From Prochlorococcus sp. AG-449-G23 (GTDB taxonomy: Bacteria; Cyanobacteriota; Cyanobacteriia; PCC-6307; Cyanobiaceae): a stretch of 64,000 bases of DNA. A program made the position numbers and the translations under genes. Positions within the stretch are counted from its first letter, which is position 1, and each line of letters begins with the position of its first letter. Shown here piece by piece: positions 20,347 to 29,853 of this stretch. The notes beneath the pieces are model-generated. The model made no database searches. It was not told the origin of the DNA and saw only the letters and a program-made list of their open reading frames with translations. The stretch spans positions 1 to 64,000 of the forward strand of contig QCQJ01000008.1 in assembly GCA_003209585.1 (NCBI GenBank), written 5' to 3'.

Positions 20347-20771
20347 TATCCCCTTTGATATTTGCTATCACTAAAACCTTTAATGAAACTACTTAAATTT
20401 TTCTTAAATAAACTTTCTTTTTCTTCTATGTTTTTATCAAGATAGATTAAATCTTGAGGTTTAGTTTTTCTATAAATATTGAGAGACTCGAGTTCACTAA
20501 TATAAAATTCCTCAATTTTAGAAATGTAATCAATGAGATTATTATTAATAGCTCTTGTTTTAGATAAGGTTTTATATGTATTTGACCATTTTCTTTGACT
20601 ATCAAAAGATAAGAAAAATAAGGTAAAAATTAATACCAAAAGAGAGATGTTAATGGTGTCGAAAATTTGATGTAGTAATTTGATATTAAGTATGGATATT
20701 TTTTCGGAATTTTTTTTACTTTCATATGAAACTTTTTTTTTAAAATTGAGTTGATTCCCATAAAGTTTCAT
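20343..20771 (-). CDS. Small bitopic membrane protein, FtsL-like candidate
   Basis: The 142-residue product has a basic cytoplasmic N-terminus, a single membrane helix at about 39-56, then a polar helix likely to form a coiled coil (about 60-100) and a KPQDLIYL segment near residue 104. This layout, and the position directly before ftsI with a 4-base overlap, matches FtsL/DivIC-type division proteins, which diverge too far for easy sequence recognition. The division role is inferred from layout and context, not from clear homology. The ATG at 20771 follows a weak ribosome site. Confidence 0.7.
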   Translation of the reverse strand: MKLYGNQLNFKKKVSYESKKNSEKISILNIKLLHQIFDTINISLLVLIFTLFFLSFDSQRKWSNTYKTLSKTRAINNNLIDYISKIEEFYISELESLNIYRKTKPQDLIYLDKNIEEKESLFKKNLSSFIKGFSDSKYQRGY

Positions 20772-20857
20772 TTATTATTTATCTTTTAAATGAAAAAAGT
20801 GTTATTAATTAAATAAACATCTATTTGTTTCATTCGCAAGTAAAAAAATTAAATTCT

Positions 20858-22219
20858 TTATGTCCTCAATAAGAACAAATTTAAAAAAGTCAATCCATTC
20901 CACAAAGAATGCATAATTACTGAAGAAAACAAACTCCCTGAAGCAATTCTTGTAATTCCTAATCCAATCCCTAGAACAAATAATGGCGGCATTTCTCCCA
21001 AACTTAAATGAGCTAATGCAAAGATAAAAGCGGAAACTAATATGCCCGAAATTACTCCAAAATCTCTTGAAAGAGTTGGTAGTAAAATACCGCGAAATAC
21101 AATCTCCTCAAATAGAGGCGCTAATAGAGTTGTTGTTACAAATAACAGAAAAAATGATAAGTAATTATTGTTATTAAGAACAATTTCCAGCAAAGGATTA
21201 CTTCCATTCTGATTATCGATCAGACTATTCATAATTAGAGAAATCAGTAAAACAAAAGGAACTATTGTTAACCAACCTTTAATTCCCTGAATAATTGCAT
21301 ATTTTATTGGCAAGAAATTGAACTGTAAATAATCCTTTTTAAAAGTAAATTCACCATTCAAAGATTTAATTTGATAATAGACTATCCCTAATGGAGGAAT
21401 AGCCATAAAAAGATATCCAAAGAATATTTTTAAAGATTGAGACAATTCATTAGAGATATTTTTAGAAAAAAGTTCAACTAAACTGATAGAAAACAAAGGC
21501 GATACCACTTCTCCTAAAACAACAAATCCACCTGCTATTAATAAAACCATATCTATTAATTCTAAATCTAAGGCTTTAATTTCTTGCCAACCAAACTTTT
21601 TTAAAGATATAGTCGTCCATAATATTTTTAAAGCAAAAATTGAGCCAAGAAGTATTGTTAAAAGTGGGATTAGTCTGATGGCTAATATTTTTAAAAACAT
21701 TTTGCTTGAAAATGATTTTGTTATTATTGAACTATCGTCAAAATCAAATTTCCGGCTTAAAAGGTGATATAAAAATCTATCACCTTTAAATAAATCAAAT
21801 TTATCAGAATTTGGTTTATATGAATTATTATTAGATTTTTTTTCTATCTCATCAATCACTAAAGTAAAGTTTTTATTTTCAAAATCTTTGGATATATTTT
21901 TATAGATTATATGATCATTTGATTCTGAAGAAATTATTCGAATTATTTTATTTCTTTCTGTTAGTTCATCAAATGAAACCTCAGAGAGTGATTTATTTAT
22001 ATTATCAACAGGATCATTTATGATAAAAAATTTTTTAAGATTTACAGGTATTGATTGGACCGATAATTCAGCAATTTCTTGCTCTTTTTGACTTATATCA
22101 AATGTAACAGAAGGTCTATTTAAACTATCTCTTAACCCTTGCTGCCATACAAAAAAAGTTATGACTATAGAAATAAAAGCTAAAGTGAGTTTTGACTTAG
22201 AAATTTTTTTTAAAACCAT
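20858..22219 (-). CDS. CPBP-family intramembrane metalloprotease
   Basis: The 453-residue protein has an N-terminal membrane anchor, a polar region to about residue 165 and then seven or eight membrane helices. The C-terminal domain shows the CPBP (CAAX protease/abortive-infection type, PF02517) motifs: EEIVFRG, FALAHLS and HSLWNGL. The long extra N-terminal soluble part is typical of cyanobacterial and plastid members. The substrate is unknown; plant relatives such as SCO4 and BCM-type neighbours act in thylakoid homeostasis. Confidence 0.85.
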   Translation of the reverse strand: MVLKKISKSKLTLAFISIVITFFVWQQGLRDSLNRPSVTFDISQKEQEIAELSVQSIPVNLKKFFIINDPVDNINKSLSEVSFDELTERNKIIRIISSESNDHIIYKNISKDFENKNFTLVIDEIEKKSNNNSYKPNSDKFDLFKGDRFLYHLLSRKFDFDDSSIITKSFSSKMFLKILAIRLIPLLTILLGSIFALKILWTTISLKKFGWQEIKALDLELIDMVLLIAGGFVVLGEVVSPLFSISLVELFSKNISNELSQSLKIFFGYLFMAIPPLGIVYYQIKSLNGEFTFKKDYLQFNFLPIKYAIIQGIKGWLTIVPFVLLISLIMNSLIDNQNGSNPLLEIVLNNNNYLSFFLLFVTTTLLAPLFEEIVFRGILLPTLSRDFGVISGILVSAFIFALAHLSLGEMPPLFVLGIGLGITRIASGSLFSSVIMHSLWNGLTFLNLFLLRT

Positions 22220-22284
22220 AACTTATTATATTGTTGAAAAATATACTTAGTTATCATTGAAGTTCATAATATTTATATATCCAT

Positions 22285-22310
22285 TTTAATCACGCCATGA
22301 GATGATTAAA
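22285..22310. repeat. Inverted repeat upstream of the phosphatase gene
   Basis: Perfect 8-base arms (TTTAATCA at 22285-22292 and TGATTAAA at 22303-22310) with a 10-base spacer lie 26 bases before the ATG of the next gene, in the divergent gap. It could be an operator; chance is not excluded in such AT-rich DNA. Confidence 0.3.
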
Positions 22311-22335
22311 TTATCTTAATTTTAAAATCTATATA

Positions 22336-23664
22336 ATGACTATACGATTAGTTTTAGTTAGGCATGGACTAAGCAGTTTCAATGCAAAAGGATTAATTCA
22401 AGGAAGAACAGATGATTCATTATTAACTGATGAAGGATACGAACAAGCCCGAAAAGCAGGAAAAGCATTATCAAAAATAAATTTTGATAAAATCTATTCC
22501 TCACCACTTGTAAGAGCAGCAGAAACTGCAAAAACAATTAAAAAGACCTTCAATAAACAACAAAATATTGTATTCGATGATAATTTGCTAGAGGTAGATC
22601 TTAGTGAATGGTCTGGTCTAAAAATTGATGAAATAAAAAAGAAATTTCCAGAAATTTTCCCTATATGGAAAAATGATCCAGAAAATCTAATCTTAAAAAG
22701 AAATGACAATAAAACTTATAAACCAATTCAAGAGTTATTTTTTCAAGCAACAAATTTTGTAGAAGACATTTTAAAAATTTATCTAGACAAAGATGATGTA
22801 AATATTTTAGTTGTAGGACATAATGCAATTCTCAGATGTTTAATCCTTTTGTTATTAGGAAAGCCTAAGCAAGGTTTTAGGAAAATAAGATTAGAAAATG
22901 CCTCTTTCTCGATACTCAATATTTCAAGGAAAGATAACTCTTTTAAGACCCAAATTGAATGCTTAAATCAAACTTCCCATCTGAATAAAAATATTCCAAA
23001 TCAAATTGGAGATTCCCGAGTATTTCTAATAAGGCATGGTGAAACTAACTGGAACAAAGAAGGTAGATTCCAAGGCCAAATTGATATCCCCTTAAATGAA
23101 AACGGTAAAGATCAAGCTAGAAAGACTTTTGAATATTTGAGAAATATTTCTTTTAATAAGGCATTTTCAAGTTCAATGCATAGGCCTTATGAGACTGCAC
23201 AAATAATCCTTCAAAATAGAAAAGATTTAAAAATAGAAAGAATAGATTCACTTGTAGAAATTAGTCACGGATTATGGGAAGGTAAACTGGAATCAGAAAT
23301 TAGAAAAAAGTGGCCTGTTTTACTAAAAAATTGGCATGATAAACCTGAAGAAGTAATAATGCCCGAAGGTGAATCTATAAAAGATGTATCAGAAAGGTCC
23401 GTAGAAGCTTTTAACGAAATTTGTTTATCTCAAAAGAATAATGATCTAAGCCTTCTAGTTGCTCATGATGCAGTCAATAAAACTCTAATTTGCAATATAC
23501 TTGGTATTAATTATTCAAATATTTGGATGATAAAACAAGGTAATGGTGGCATAACTATTATTGACCTTTTTAATGATCACAATAAGCCCCCTGTGATTAG
23601 CGCTCTAAACATTACAACCCACCTTGGAGGAATAATTGATTCAACTGCTTCAGGAGCACTTTAA
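22336..23664 (+). CDS. Two-domain histidine phosphatase (phosphoglycerate mutase-like)
   Basis: Two complete histidine-phosphatase domains are fused in 442 residues. The first opens with VLVRHGLSSFN and has its second His in VVGHNAI; the second (from about residue 228) opens with LIRHGETNWN and has VAHDAV. Both keep the phospho-accepting RHG, so both look active. Cyanobacterial homologues are annotated as phosphoglycerate mutase but related enzymes in Synechocystis and hydrogen bacteria are phosphoserine phosphatases (PspA), which would place it in serine synthesis. It is divergent from the CPBP gene. Confidence 0.87.
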   Translation: MTIRLVLVRHGLSSFNAKGLIQGRTDDSLLTDEGYEQARKAGKALSKINFDKIYSSPLVRAAETAKTIKKTFNKQQNIVFDDNLLEVDLSEWSGLKIDEIKKKFPEIFPIWKNDPENLILKRNDNKTYKPIQELFFQATNFVEDILKIYLDKDDVNILVVGHNAILRCLILLLLGKPKQGFRKIRLENASFSILNISRKDNSFKTQIECLNQTSHLNKNIPNQIGDSRVFLIRHGETNWNKEGRFQGQIDIPLNENGKDQARKTFEYLRNISFNKAFSSSMHRPYETAQIILQNRKDLKIERIDSLVEISHGLWEGKLESEIRKKWPVLLKNWHDKPEEVIMPEGESIKDVSERSVEAFNEICLSQKNNDLSLLVAHDAVNKTLICNILGINYSNIWMIKQGNGGITIIDLFNDHNKPPVISALNITTHLGGIIDSTASGAL

Positions 23665-23684
23665 ATTAAAACCCTTTTAAAAAT

Positions 23685-24377
23685 TTATTTTGATGAAGTC
23701 AGAGGCAGAAAAAGAGTTGATTTATTGAAAAAACCAACTTGACTAATAGGCCAAAACCTGAAATATGCTTTACCAATTATCTCCTTTTTATGAAGAAATT
23801 TACTTCCAGGCCAATATCTACCATCCCAGCTATTTGACCTGTTATCACCTAAAACTAAAAAATGATCTTTAGGAACTTTTATATTTTCAAATTCACCACA
23901 TCTATTAAAGAGGGATAATGAGCACTTATAAGAGACGTACGGTTCAGGAATTAATTTATTATTTATTATTAATTCACCCTTCGTGTTTACACTGACAATT
24001 TCTCCTGGAAGTGCAACCACTCTTTTAATATAAGCATCGCAAGCTTGATCCCTCAAACCAGGAATAAACGACATTGGAGGAAAACTCATCAAAAAACAAT
24101 ATCTTTTTTTTGGTAGAGGCTTAGATCTTAATGAAATTAATTTCTGGTCAAAAGAGTAAGGTGAGTTAAAAACGACAATATCTCCTCTTTTTGGCAAAGA
24201 GTTTCTTAGCGAAAATTTTTCAATAATCAGCCTATCGTTTATTTGCAATTCTGGGAGCATTGAACCAGAAGGGATGTAACGTGGTTCTGCGAAAAATGAT
24301 CTACAAGAAGAAACAAAAAAAGTTAATGTGATCAATAGACCCCACTCTTTTAAAAAACTTTTAATAGAAGCAGGCAT
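23685..24377 (-). CDS. lepB: Signal peptidase I
   Basis: Cleaves signal peptides of exported proteins on the outer face of the membrane. The 230-residue protein has one N-terminal membrane helix, the catalytic Ser in YIPSGSMLP and the general-base Lys in YIKRVVALPGE, and the closing box LGDNRSNSWDGRYWP. It is last in a four-gene minus-strand operon with an ArsC-like protein, a pyrophosphatase-like protein and a small membrane protein. Confidence 0.94.
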   Translation of the reverse strand: MPASIKSFLKEWGLLITLTFFVSSCRSFFAEPRYIPSGSMLPELQINDRLIIEKFSLRNSLPKRGDIVVFNSPYSFDQKLISLRSKPLPKKRYCFLMSFPPMSFIPGLRDQACDAYIKRVVALPGEIVSVNTKGELIINNKLIPEPYVSYKCSLSLFNRCGEFENIKVPKDHFLVLGDNRSNSWDGRYWPGSKFLHKKEIIGKAYFRFWPISQVGFFNKSTLFLPLTSSK

Positions 24378-24406
24378 AAAATTAAAAAAGTCTTGATTTT
24401 TTAAAC

Positions 24407-24763
24407 TTATATAATTTGTTTTGCATATTCAATTTCGTTAAAACCTAATATTACTTTTTTTCCTTCATAAATCAAAAATGGTCTTTTTATTAATTTGCCA
24501 TCACTTAAAAGAAGTTGAACAATTTCTTCCCTTGATAAACAATAAATATCAAGATTAAGAGTTTTAAAGGCTTTACCTCTTGTATTAAAAATCCTTTTCT
24601 TATCTTCAGAGTATTGTTCTAAAGCTAGATTTAAATAATTAACAAGTGGTGGCTCTTTTACAATATCAATTAATTGGAATTCCAAATCTTTGCTTTTAAG
24701 CCATTTTGCAGCTTTTCTGCAAGTAGAGCATTTTAAATAACTATAAAAAATTATTTTTTTCAA
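24407..24763 (-). CDS. ArsC/Spx-family thioredoxin-fold protein
   Basis: The 118-residue protein has the CSTC(RK) motif at residues 12-15, the thioredoxin-like ArsC fold and a conserved RPFL turn near the C-terminus. Members include arsenate reductases, the RNA-polymerase regulator Spx and the poorly known YffB. The second Cys makes CxxC, which is more like Spx/YffB than the single-Cys ArsC of plasmids. It overlaps the upstream pyrophosphatase gene by 4 bases. An arsenate role is not supported by any neighbouring ars gene. Confidence 0.8.
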   Translation of the reverse strand: MKKIIFYSYLKCSTCRKAAKWLKSKDLEFQLIDIVKEPPLVNYLNLALEQYSEDKKRIFNTRGKAFKTLNLDIYCLSREEIVQLLLSDGKLIKRPFLIYEGKKVILGFNEIEYAKQII

Positions 24764-25314
24764 TTTAATTTACTAATTTTTGATTTCTTAAGTACTTTAA
24801 AATTTTTCTTTTTTGCGGGTATACAACTTTTCAATAAATTTTCAATCACGTCAAAATCCCTCCAACCATTAATTTGTACTGTTCTTCCATCAAGTCCTTT
24901 ACTTGTCCTAAAGAATTCAGCAACATCCTCAAGCTGATTAGGAGCAATTTGATTAATGCTTACTATATTAGCCTGTCTAGGATTAGCAATAGGCACACAT
25001 AAAAGTTTTCCATCATATGCACCACAATCATGCATGTCCAAAACTCCAATAGGTCTAGCTTTTATTAAACAACCAGCAAAAGTAGGCTCATCCATTATCA
25101 CCATTGCATCAAGAGGAGCTCCATCATCAGCAAGGGTATTTGGGATAAAACCATAATCAAAAGGGTACCTCACTGAAGAATGCAATACTCTGTCTAAGGC
25201 CATTATTCCTGCCTCAGAGCAATATTCATATTTATTCCTACTCCCTGCAGGTATTTCAACAACGATATTTACTATTCCCTTCATTGGAGATGGAGGAATT
25301 GAACTAAGGTCCAT
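24760..25314 (-). CDS. ppa: Family I inorganic pyrophosphatase, catalytic residues substituted
   Basis: The 184-residue protein is plainly a soluble family I pyrophosphatase: Glu20, Lys28, Glu30, Arg42, Tyr50, Tyr54, Asp64, Asp69, Asp96, Asp101 and Lys103 all align to the active site. Two key positions are changed: the middle Asp of the DGDPxD metal motif is Ala66 (DGAPLD), and the active-site Tyr of the YK pair is Ser138 (RTSKGL). It is therefore probably weak or inactive. A second, fully conserved family I enzyme lies at 40.0-40.6 kb. It overlaps genes on both sides in its operon, by 4 and 11 bases. Confidence 0.9.
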   Translation of the reverse strand: MDLSSIPPSPMKGIVNIVVEIPAGSRNKYEYCSEAGIMALDRVLHSSVRYPFDYGFIPNTLADDGAPLDAMVIMDEPTFAGCLIKARPIGVLDMHDCGAYDGKLLCVPIANPRQANIVSINQIAPNQLEDVAEFFRTSKGLDGRTVQINGWRDFDVIENLLKSCIPAKKKNFKVLKKSKISKLN

Positions 25315-25558
25315 CTTTTTTAAAATCGTGATTATGAATTATCTCGTTTCCTTGAGATAAAGGTCTTCCAATTAAAATGCTTATCGAAGGTAAAAAAATT
25401 GTCAAAATAGCAAAAATAATACCTAGAGATGTTATTGATAAACTCCTTATACTTAAAGGGTCATCATCATCTCTTTCAAAATCACTTCGAGCAGAACTAT
25501 AAGAAGATTCTTCGCTTGATTTACTTTGAATAAACTGCTTTGATTTCGTGTAACTCAA
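25304..25558 (-). CDS. Small single-helix membrane protein, function unknown
   Basis: The 84-residue product has a Ser-rich, charged N-terminal half (ending RDDDDPLS after ERDD) and one membrane helix at about residues 42-65. I do not recognise a family. It is first in the operon with the pyrophosphatase-like, ArsC-like and lepB genes, overlapping the next gene by 11 bases. The start is a TTG at 25558; no closer alternative is evident. Confidence 0.65.
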   Translation of the reverse strand: MSYTKSKQFIQSKSSEESSYSSARSDFERDDDDPLSIRSLSITSLGIIFAILTIFLPSISILIGRPLSQGNEIIHNHDFKKDGP

Positions 25559-25654
25559 GAACTCTTAATTGGTAAAGATTAAGGAGATAATTAAACACCA
25601 TTATCCTACATTCAAAATGTCAATAAATCAAAACATTGATTAGTAACTTTTTAA

Positions 25655-26005
25655 TTACTCTTTTTCCAGCAAAGACCTAATAGATTTTAGTTCGTCTAAT
25701 ATTTGCACCAGTATATTTTGAGCAGCAGAGGAAGGTGTATTAAAGACCTCTACAGTAACTTCCTTAATTCTTAAAATATCTTTTGCAAATCTTGCTACTT
25801 CATTAGGATGGAATTTTAAAGGATCTTTTTGATCAGTTCTAAATTCGGGATTTAATTTTCTTGGATTAAAGCTAGGGTTTAGATTTCTTAAATCTGTATT
25901 TGTATACCTATAGACAGAAGCTCTTGATCTGTTTAAGAATTTTTGAACTTCATCAATACCTACTAATTCCTCTTCGCTAGAAATATTGGAATCTATATTT
26001 TCCAT
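25655..26005 (-). CDS. Small helix-turn-helix protein (MerR/excisionase-like)
   Basis: The 116-residue protein has a helix-turn-helix-like segment at about residues 16-36 (GIDEVQKFLNRSRASVYRY), a basic Arg/Asn/Pro-rich wing and an HPNEVARFAKD segment, followed by a C-terminal amphipathic helix likely to mediate dimers. This resembles the N-terminal DNA-binding part of excisionases or resolvase-associated proteins, but no recombinase catalytic domain is present. A transcription regulator is likely; its target is unknown. It is divergent from proS. Confidence 0.65.
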   Translation of the reverse strand: MENIDSNISSEEELVGIDEVQKFLNRSRASVYRYTNTDLRNLNPSFNPRKLNPEFRTDQKDPLKFHPNEVARFAKDILRIKEVTVEVFNTPSSAAQNILVQILDELKSIRSLLEKE

Positions 26006-26179
26006 AATCTTAAGAAAATGTTTTAGTAATAAAGAACTTTAAAAAGAGTTTGAACTTCATTACTGAAAAAGTTAGCAGAAACAATATTTTTAGACTAGCC
26101 GCGTTGAGGGACTCATGACACTTTAAATTATTTTTTCATCTTAATTGATAAAATTAAATATTATTAAGGAATTTTTTGT

Positions 26180-27982
26180 ATGCGCGTGACAACCTCATTT
26201 CCTCTGGGGACACTTCGTGACACACCTTCTGAAGCTGAGATTATTTCACATCAATTACTTTTAAAAGCTGGATATATTCGAAGAGTTAACAGCGGTATTT
26301 ATGCATACATGCCATTAATGCTTAGAGTTATTGAAAAAATATCCGCAATAATAGAAAGAGAACTTAATAGTATTGGTTGTACAAAATTACTATTACCCCA
26401 ACTTCATCCTGCAGATTTATGGAGAAAAAGTGAAAGATGGGAAGGATATACTGCAGGGGAAGGAATAATGTTTAATCTCAAAGATAGACAAGGTAAAGAA
26501 TTTGGTTTAGCTCCAACTCACGAAGAGGTGATTACAAGTATTGCATCAGAGACCATCAACTCATATAAGCAATTACCTCAATGTTTTTATCAAATTCAGA
26601 CAAAATTTAGAGATGAAATAAGGCCAAGGTTTGGATTGATGAGAAGTAGAGAATTTATAATGAAAGATGGTTATTCTTTTCATTCTTCAGAAAACGATCT
26701 GGCTTCTTTCTATGAAAAGGTTGGTAATTCCTATGAAAATATTTTTAAATCTTGTGGTCTGCAGACAGTAGGGGTTGAAGCTGATAGTGGAGCGATTGGC
26801 GGTGCCTCCTCTAAAGAATTTATGGTCACTGCTGATGCTGGTGAAGATTCCATTTTGTTTACTCAAAGTGGTTCTTATGCTGCAAATATTGAAAAAGCTG
26901 TTTCTCTACCCTCTCAACCTATTCCACTAAAAGATGATATTGCAGAGTGGTTGGAGACACCTCAACAAAGAACAATCCTAGAGGTTTGCGATAATAATAA
27001 TTTAGACCCTAGTCAGATTATTAAAGTAGTAATATTCCTTGCACAGTTTGAAGGTGAATTTGAGGTCCCAATTCTTGCATGCATAAGAGGCGATCAACAC
27101 ATTAATGAAGTAAAGCTTTTTAACTTAATCAATAAACTTCATAATTTCAATCTCCTTAATCTCAAAAAAATTGAAGACAAAAATAATATCGAAAAAAATC
27201 TAATTGATTTTCCCTTAGGTTTTATCGGGCCAGATTTAGATAATAAAACTATTAAAACTACTTCTAATTGGGATAAAAAATGGACAAGAATAATTGACCA
27301 TTCTGCAAGTGGCCTTTCAAAGTTTATAAGTGGTGGGAATAAAGTTAATTTCCATAAAGTTTTTCAAGAATTTTCTTTTGATTCGAAAGACTATCTAATT
27401 GGGGATATCAGAAATGCAAAAAAAGGAGATAAAATTAGTATTTATGATGGTGAAGAACTTCAAGAAAAAAAAGGTATCGAAATTGGACATATTTTCCAAC
27501 TAGGTCAGAAATATAGTGAAAAATTAAATGCAAAGTTCTCGGACAAGGACGGTCAGTTAAAAAATTTATGGATGGGTTGTTACGGAATAGGAGTAACAAG
27601 AATAGCTCAAGCTGCTATCGAACAGAACCATGATCAAAAGGGAATTTGTTGGCCTATCCAGATTTCTCCTTTTGAAGTTATTATTATCCCAACAAACCTA
27701 AAAGATCCTATTCAAAGTGATCTTACTAAGCAAATCTATAACAAATTTTTAATTAATAAAATTGATGTCCTTCTTGATGATAGAAACGATAGAGCTGGAG
27801 TGAAATTTAAAGATGCGGAATTAATTGGTATTCCTTTTCAGATAATTATTGGCAGAGATTCCATTCACAAAGAAGTAGAACTTTTATGCAGAACAAATAA
27901 TACTAAGCTTAAAATTAGTACTGATAAATTGTTAGAAACATTTATTTCCGAATCTGAAATAATGTACAATAAAAAGTCTTGA
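26180..27982 (+). CDS. proS: Prolyl-tRNA synthetase (bacterial type with editing domain)
   Basis: Charges tRNA-Pro. The 600-residue class II enzyme shows motif 1 around RVNSGIYAYMPLMLRV, motif 2 with QIQTKFRDEIRPRFG, the inserted YbaK-like editing domain at about 230-400, motif 3 in GCYGIGVTRIAQA and the C-terminal anticodon domain with DDRNDRAGVKFKDAELIG. Its ATG has an AAGGA box upstream. The divergent gap with the HTH gene holds a short GC-richer patch at about 26091-26119 of unknown meaning. Confidence 0.97.
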   Translation: MRVTTSFPLGTLRDTPSEAEIISHQLLLKAGYIRRVNSGIYAYMPLMLRVIEKISAIIERELNSIGCTKLLLPQLHPADLWRKSERWEGYTAGEGIMFNLKDRQGKEFGLAPTHEEVITSIASETINSYKQLPQCFYQIQTKFRDEIRPRFGLMRSREFIMKDGYSFHSSENDLASFYEKVGNSYENIFKSCGLQTVGVEADSGAIGGASSKEFMVTADAGEDSILFTQSGSYAANIEKAVSLPSQPIPLKDDIAEWLETPQQRTILEVCDNNNLDPSQIIKVVIFLAQFEGEFEVPILACIRGDQHINEVKLFNLINKLHNFNLLNLKKIEDKNNIEKNLIDFPLGFIGPDLDNKTIKTTSNWDKKWTRIIDHSASGLSKFISGGNKVNFHKVFQEFSFDSKDYLIGDIRNAKKGDKISIYDGEELQEKKGIEIGHIFQLGQKYSEKLNAKFSDKDGQLKNLWMGCYGIGVTRIAQAAIEQNHDQKGICWPIQISPFEVIIIPTNLKDPIQSDLTKQIYNKFLINKIDVLLDDRNDRAGVKFKDAELIGIPFQIIIGRDSIHKEVELLCRTNNTKLKISTDKLLETFISESEIMYNKKS

Positions 27983-28008
27983 GGCTTATTTTTTTTTGGA
28001 GCTAAGTT

Positions 28009-28446
28009 ATGTTACTTAAATGGACATCAAAATTATTTTTTAAGAATCTTATCAAAGCTATATCTTTTGCAATATCATTAATTGTTGTTTTTATACTATT
28101 TAGTTCCCCTTCTATAGCTGCAAAAACCTCTATGACAGGTGACTATGCAAAAGACACAATTTCAGTTGTTAAAACATTACAAATAGCTGTTGATACTCCA
28201 AAAGATTCTCCAAATAAAGATGAAGTAAGAACCGAAGCTCTTACCCTAATTACTGACTATATTTCAAGATATAGGAATAGAGGTATGGTTAACAAAACTC
28301 AATCATTTACCACGATGCAAACAGCATTAAATGCTATGGCAGGCCATTACAAAAACTTTGCAAGTAGACCTTTACCCGATAAGCTTAAGGAGCGTTTAAC
28401 AAAAGAATTTTCTCTTGCCGAAAAAATGGTTCTCAGAGAAAGTTGA
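28009..28446 (+). CDS. psb27: Photosystem II assembly factor Psb27
   Basis: Lumenal protein that binds CP43 during photosystem II assembly and repair before the manganese cluster forms. The 145-residue precursor has a signal peptide ending about SIAA, then MTGDYAKDTISVVKTL, TDYISRYR and QTALNAMAGHY, the Psb27 four-helix signature. Many freshwater homologues are lipoproteins with a Cys at the cleavage site; none is present here, so the protein is probably soluble in the lumen. Confidence 0.93.
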   Translation: MLLKWTSKLFFKNLIKAISFAISLIVVFILFSSPSIAAKTSMTGDYAKDTISVVKTLQIAVDTPKDSPNKDEVRTEALTLITDYISRYRNRGMVNKTQSFTTMQTALNAMAGHYKNFASRPLPDKLKERLTKEFSLAEKMVLRES

Positions 28447-28467
28447 TACAATTCATTTACTTTTTAA

Positions 28468-29838
<1,371 letters not shown>

Positions 29839-29853
29839 TTTATTTAAAAATTG

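Noticed and set aside
24407..24763. Arsenate-resistance operon
   Set aside because: Only an ArsC/Spx-like protein is present; no arsB, acr3 or arsR is nearby, and the CxxC motif fits Spx/YffB equally well.
26091..26119. Short GC-richer patch in the proS upstream gap considered as a small RNA
   Set aside because: No stable hairpin, terminator or match to a small RNA family that I can recognise.
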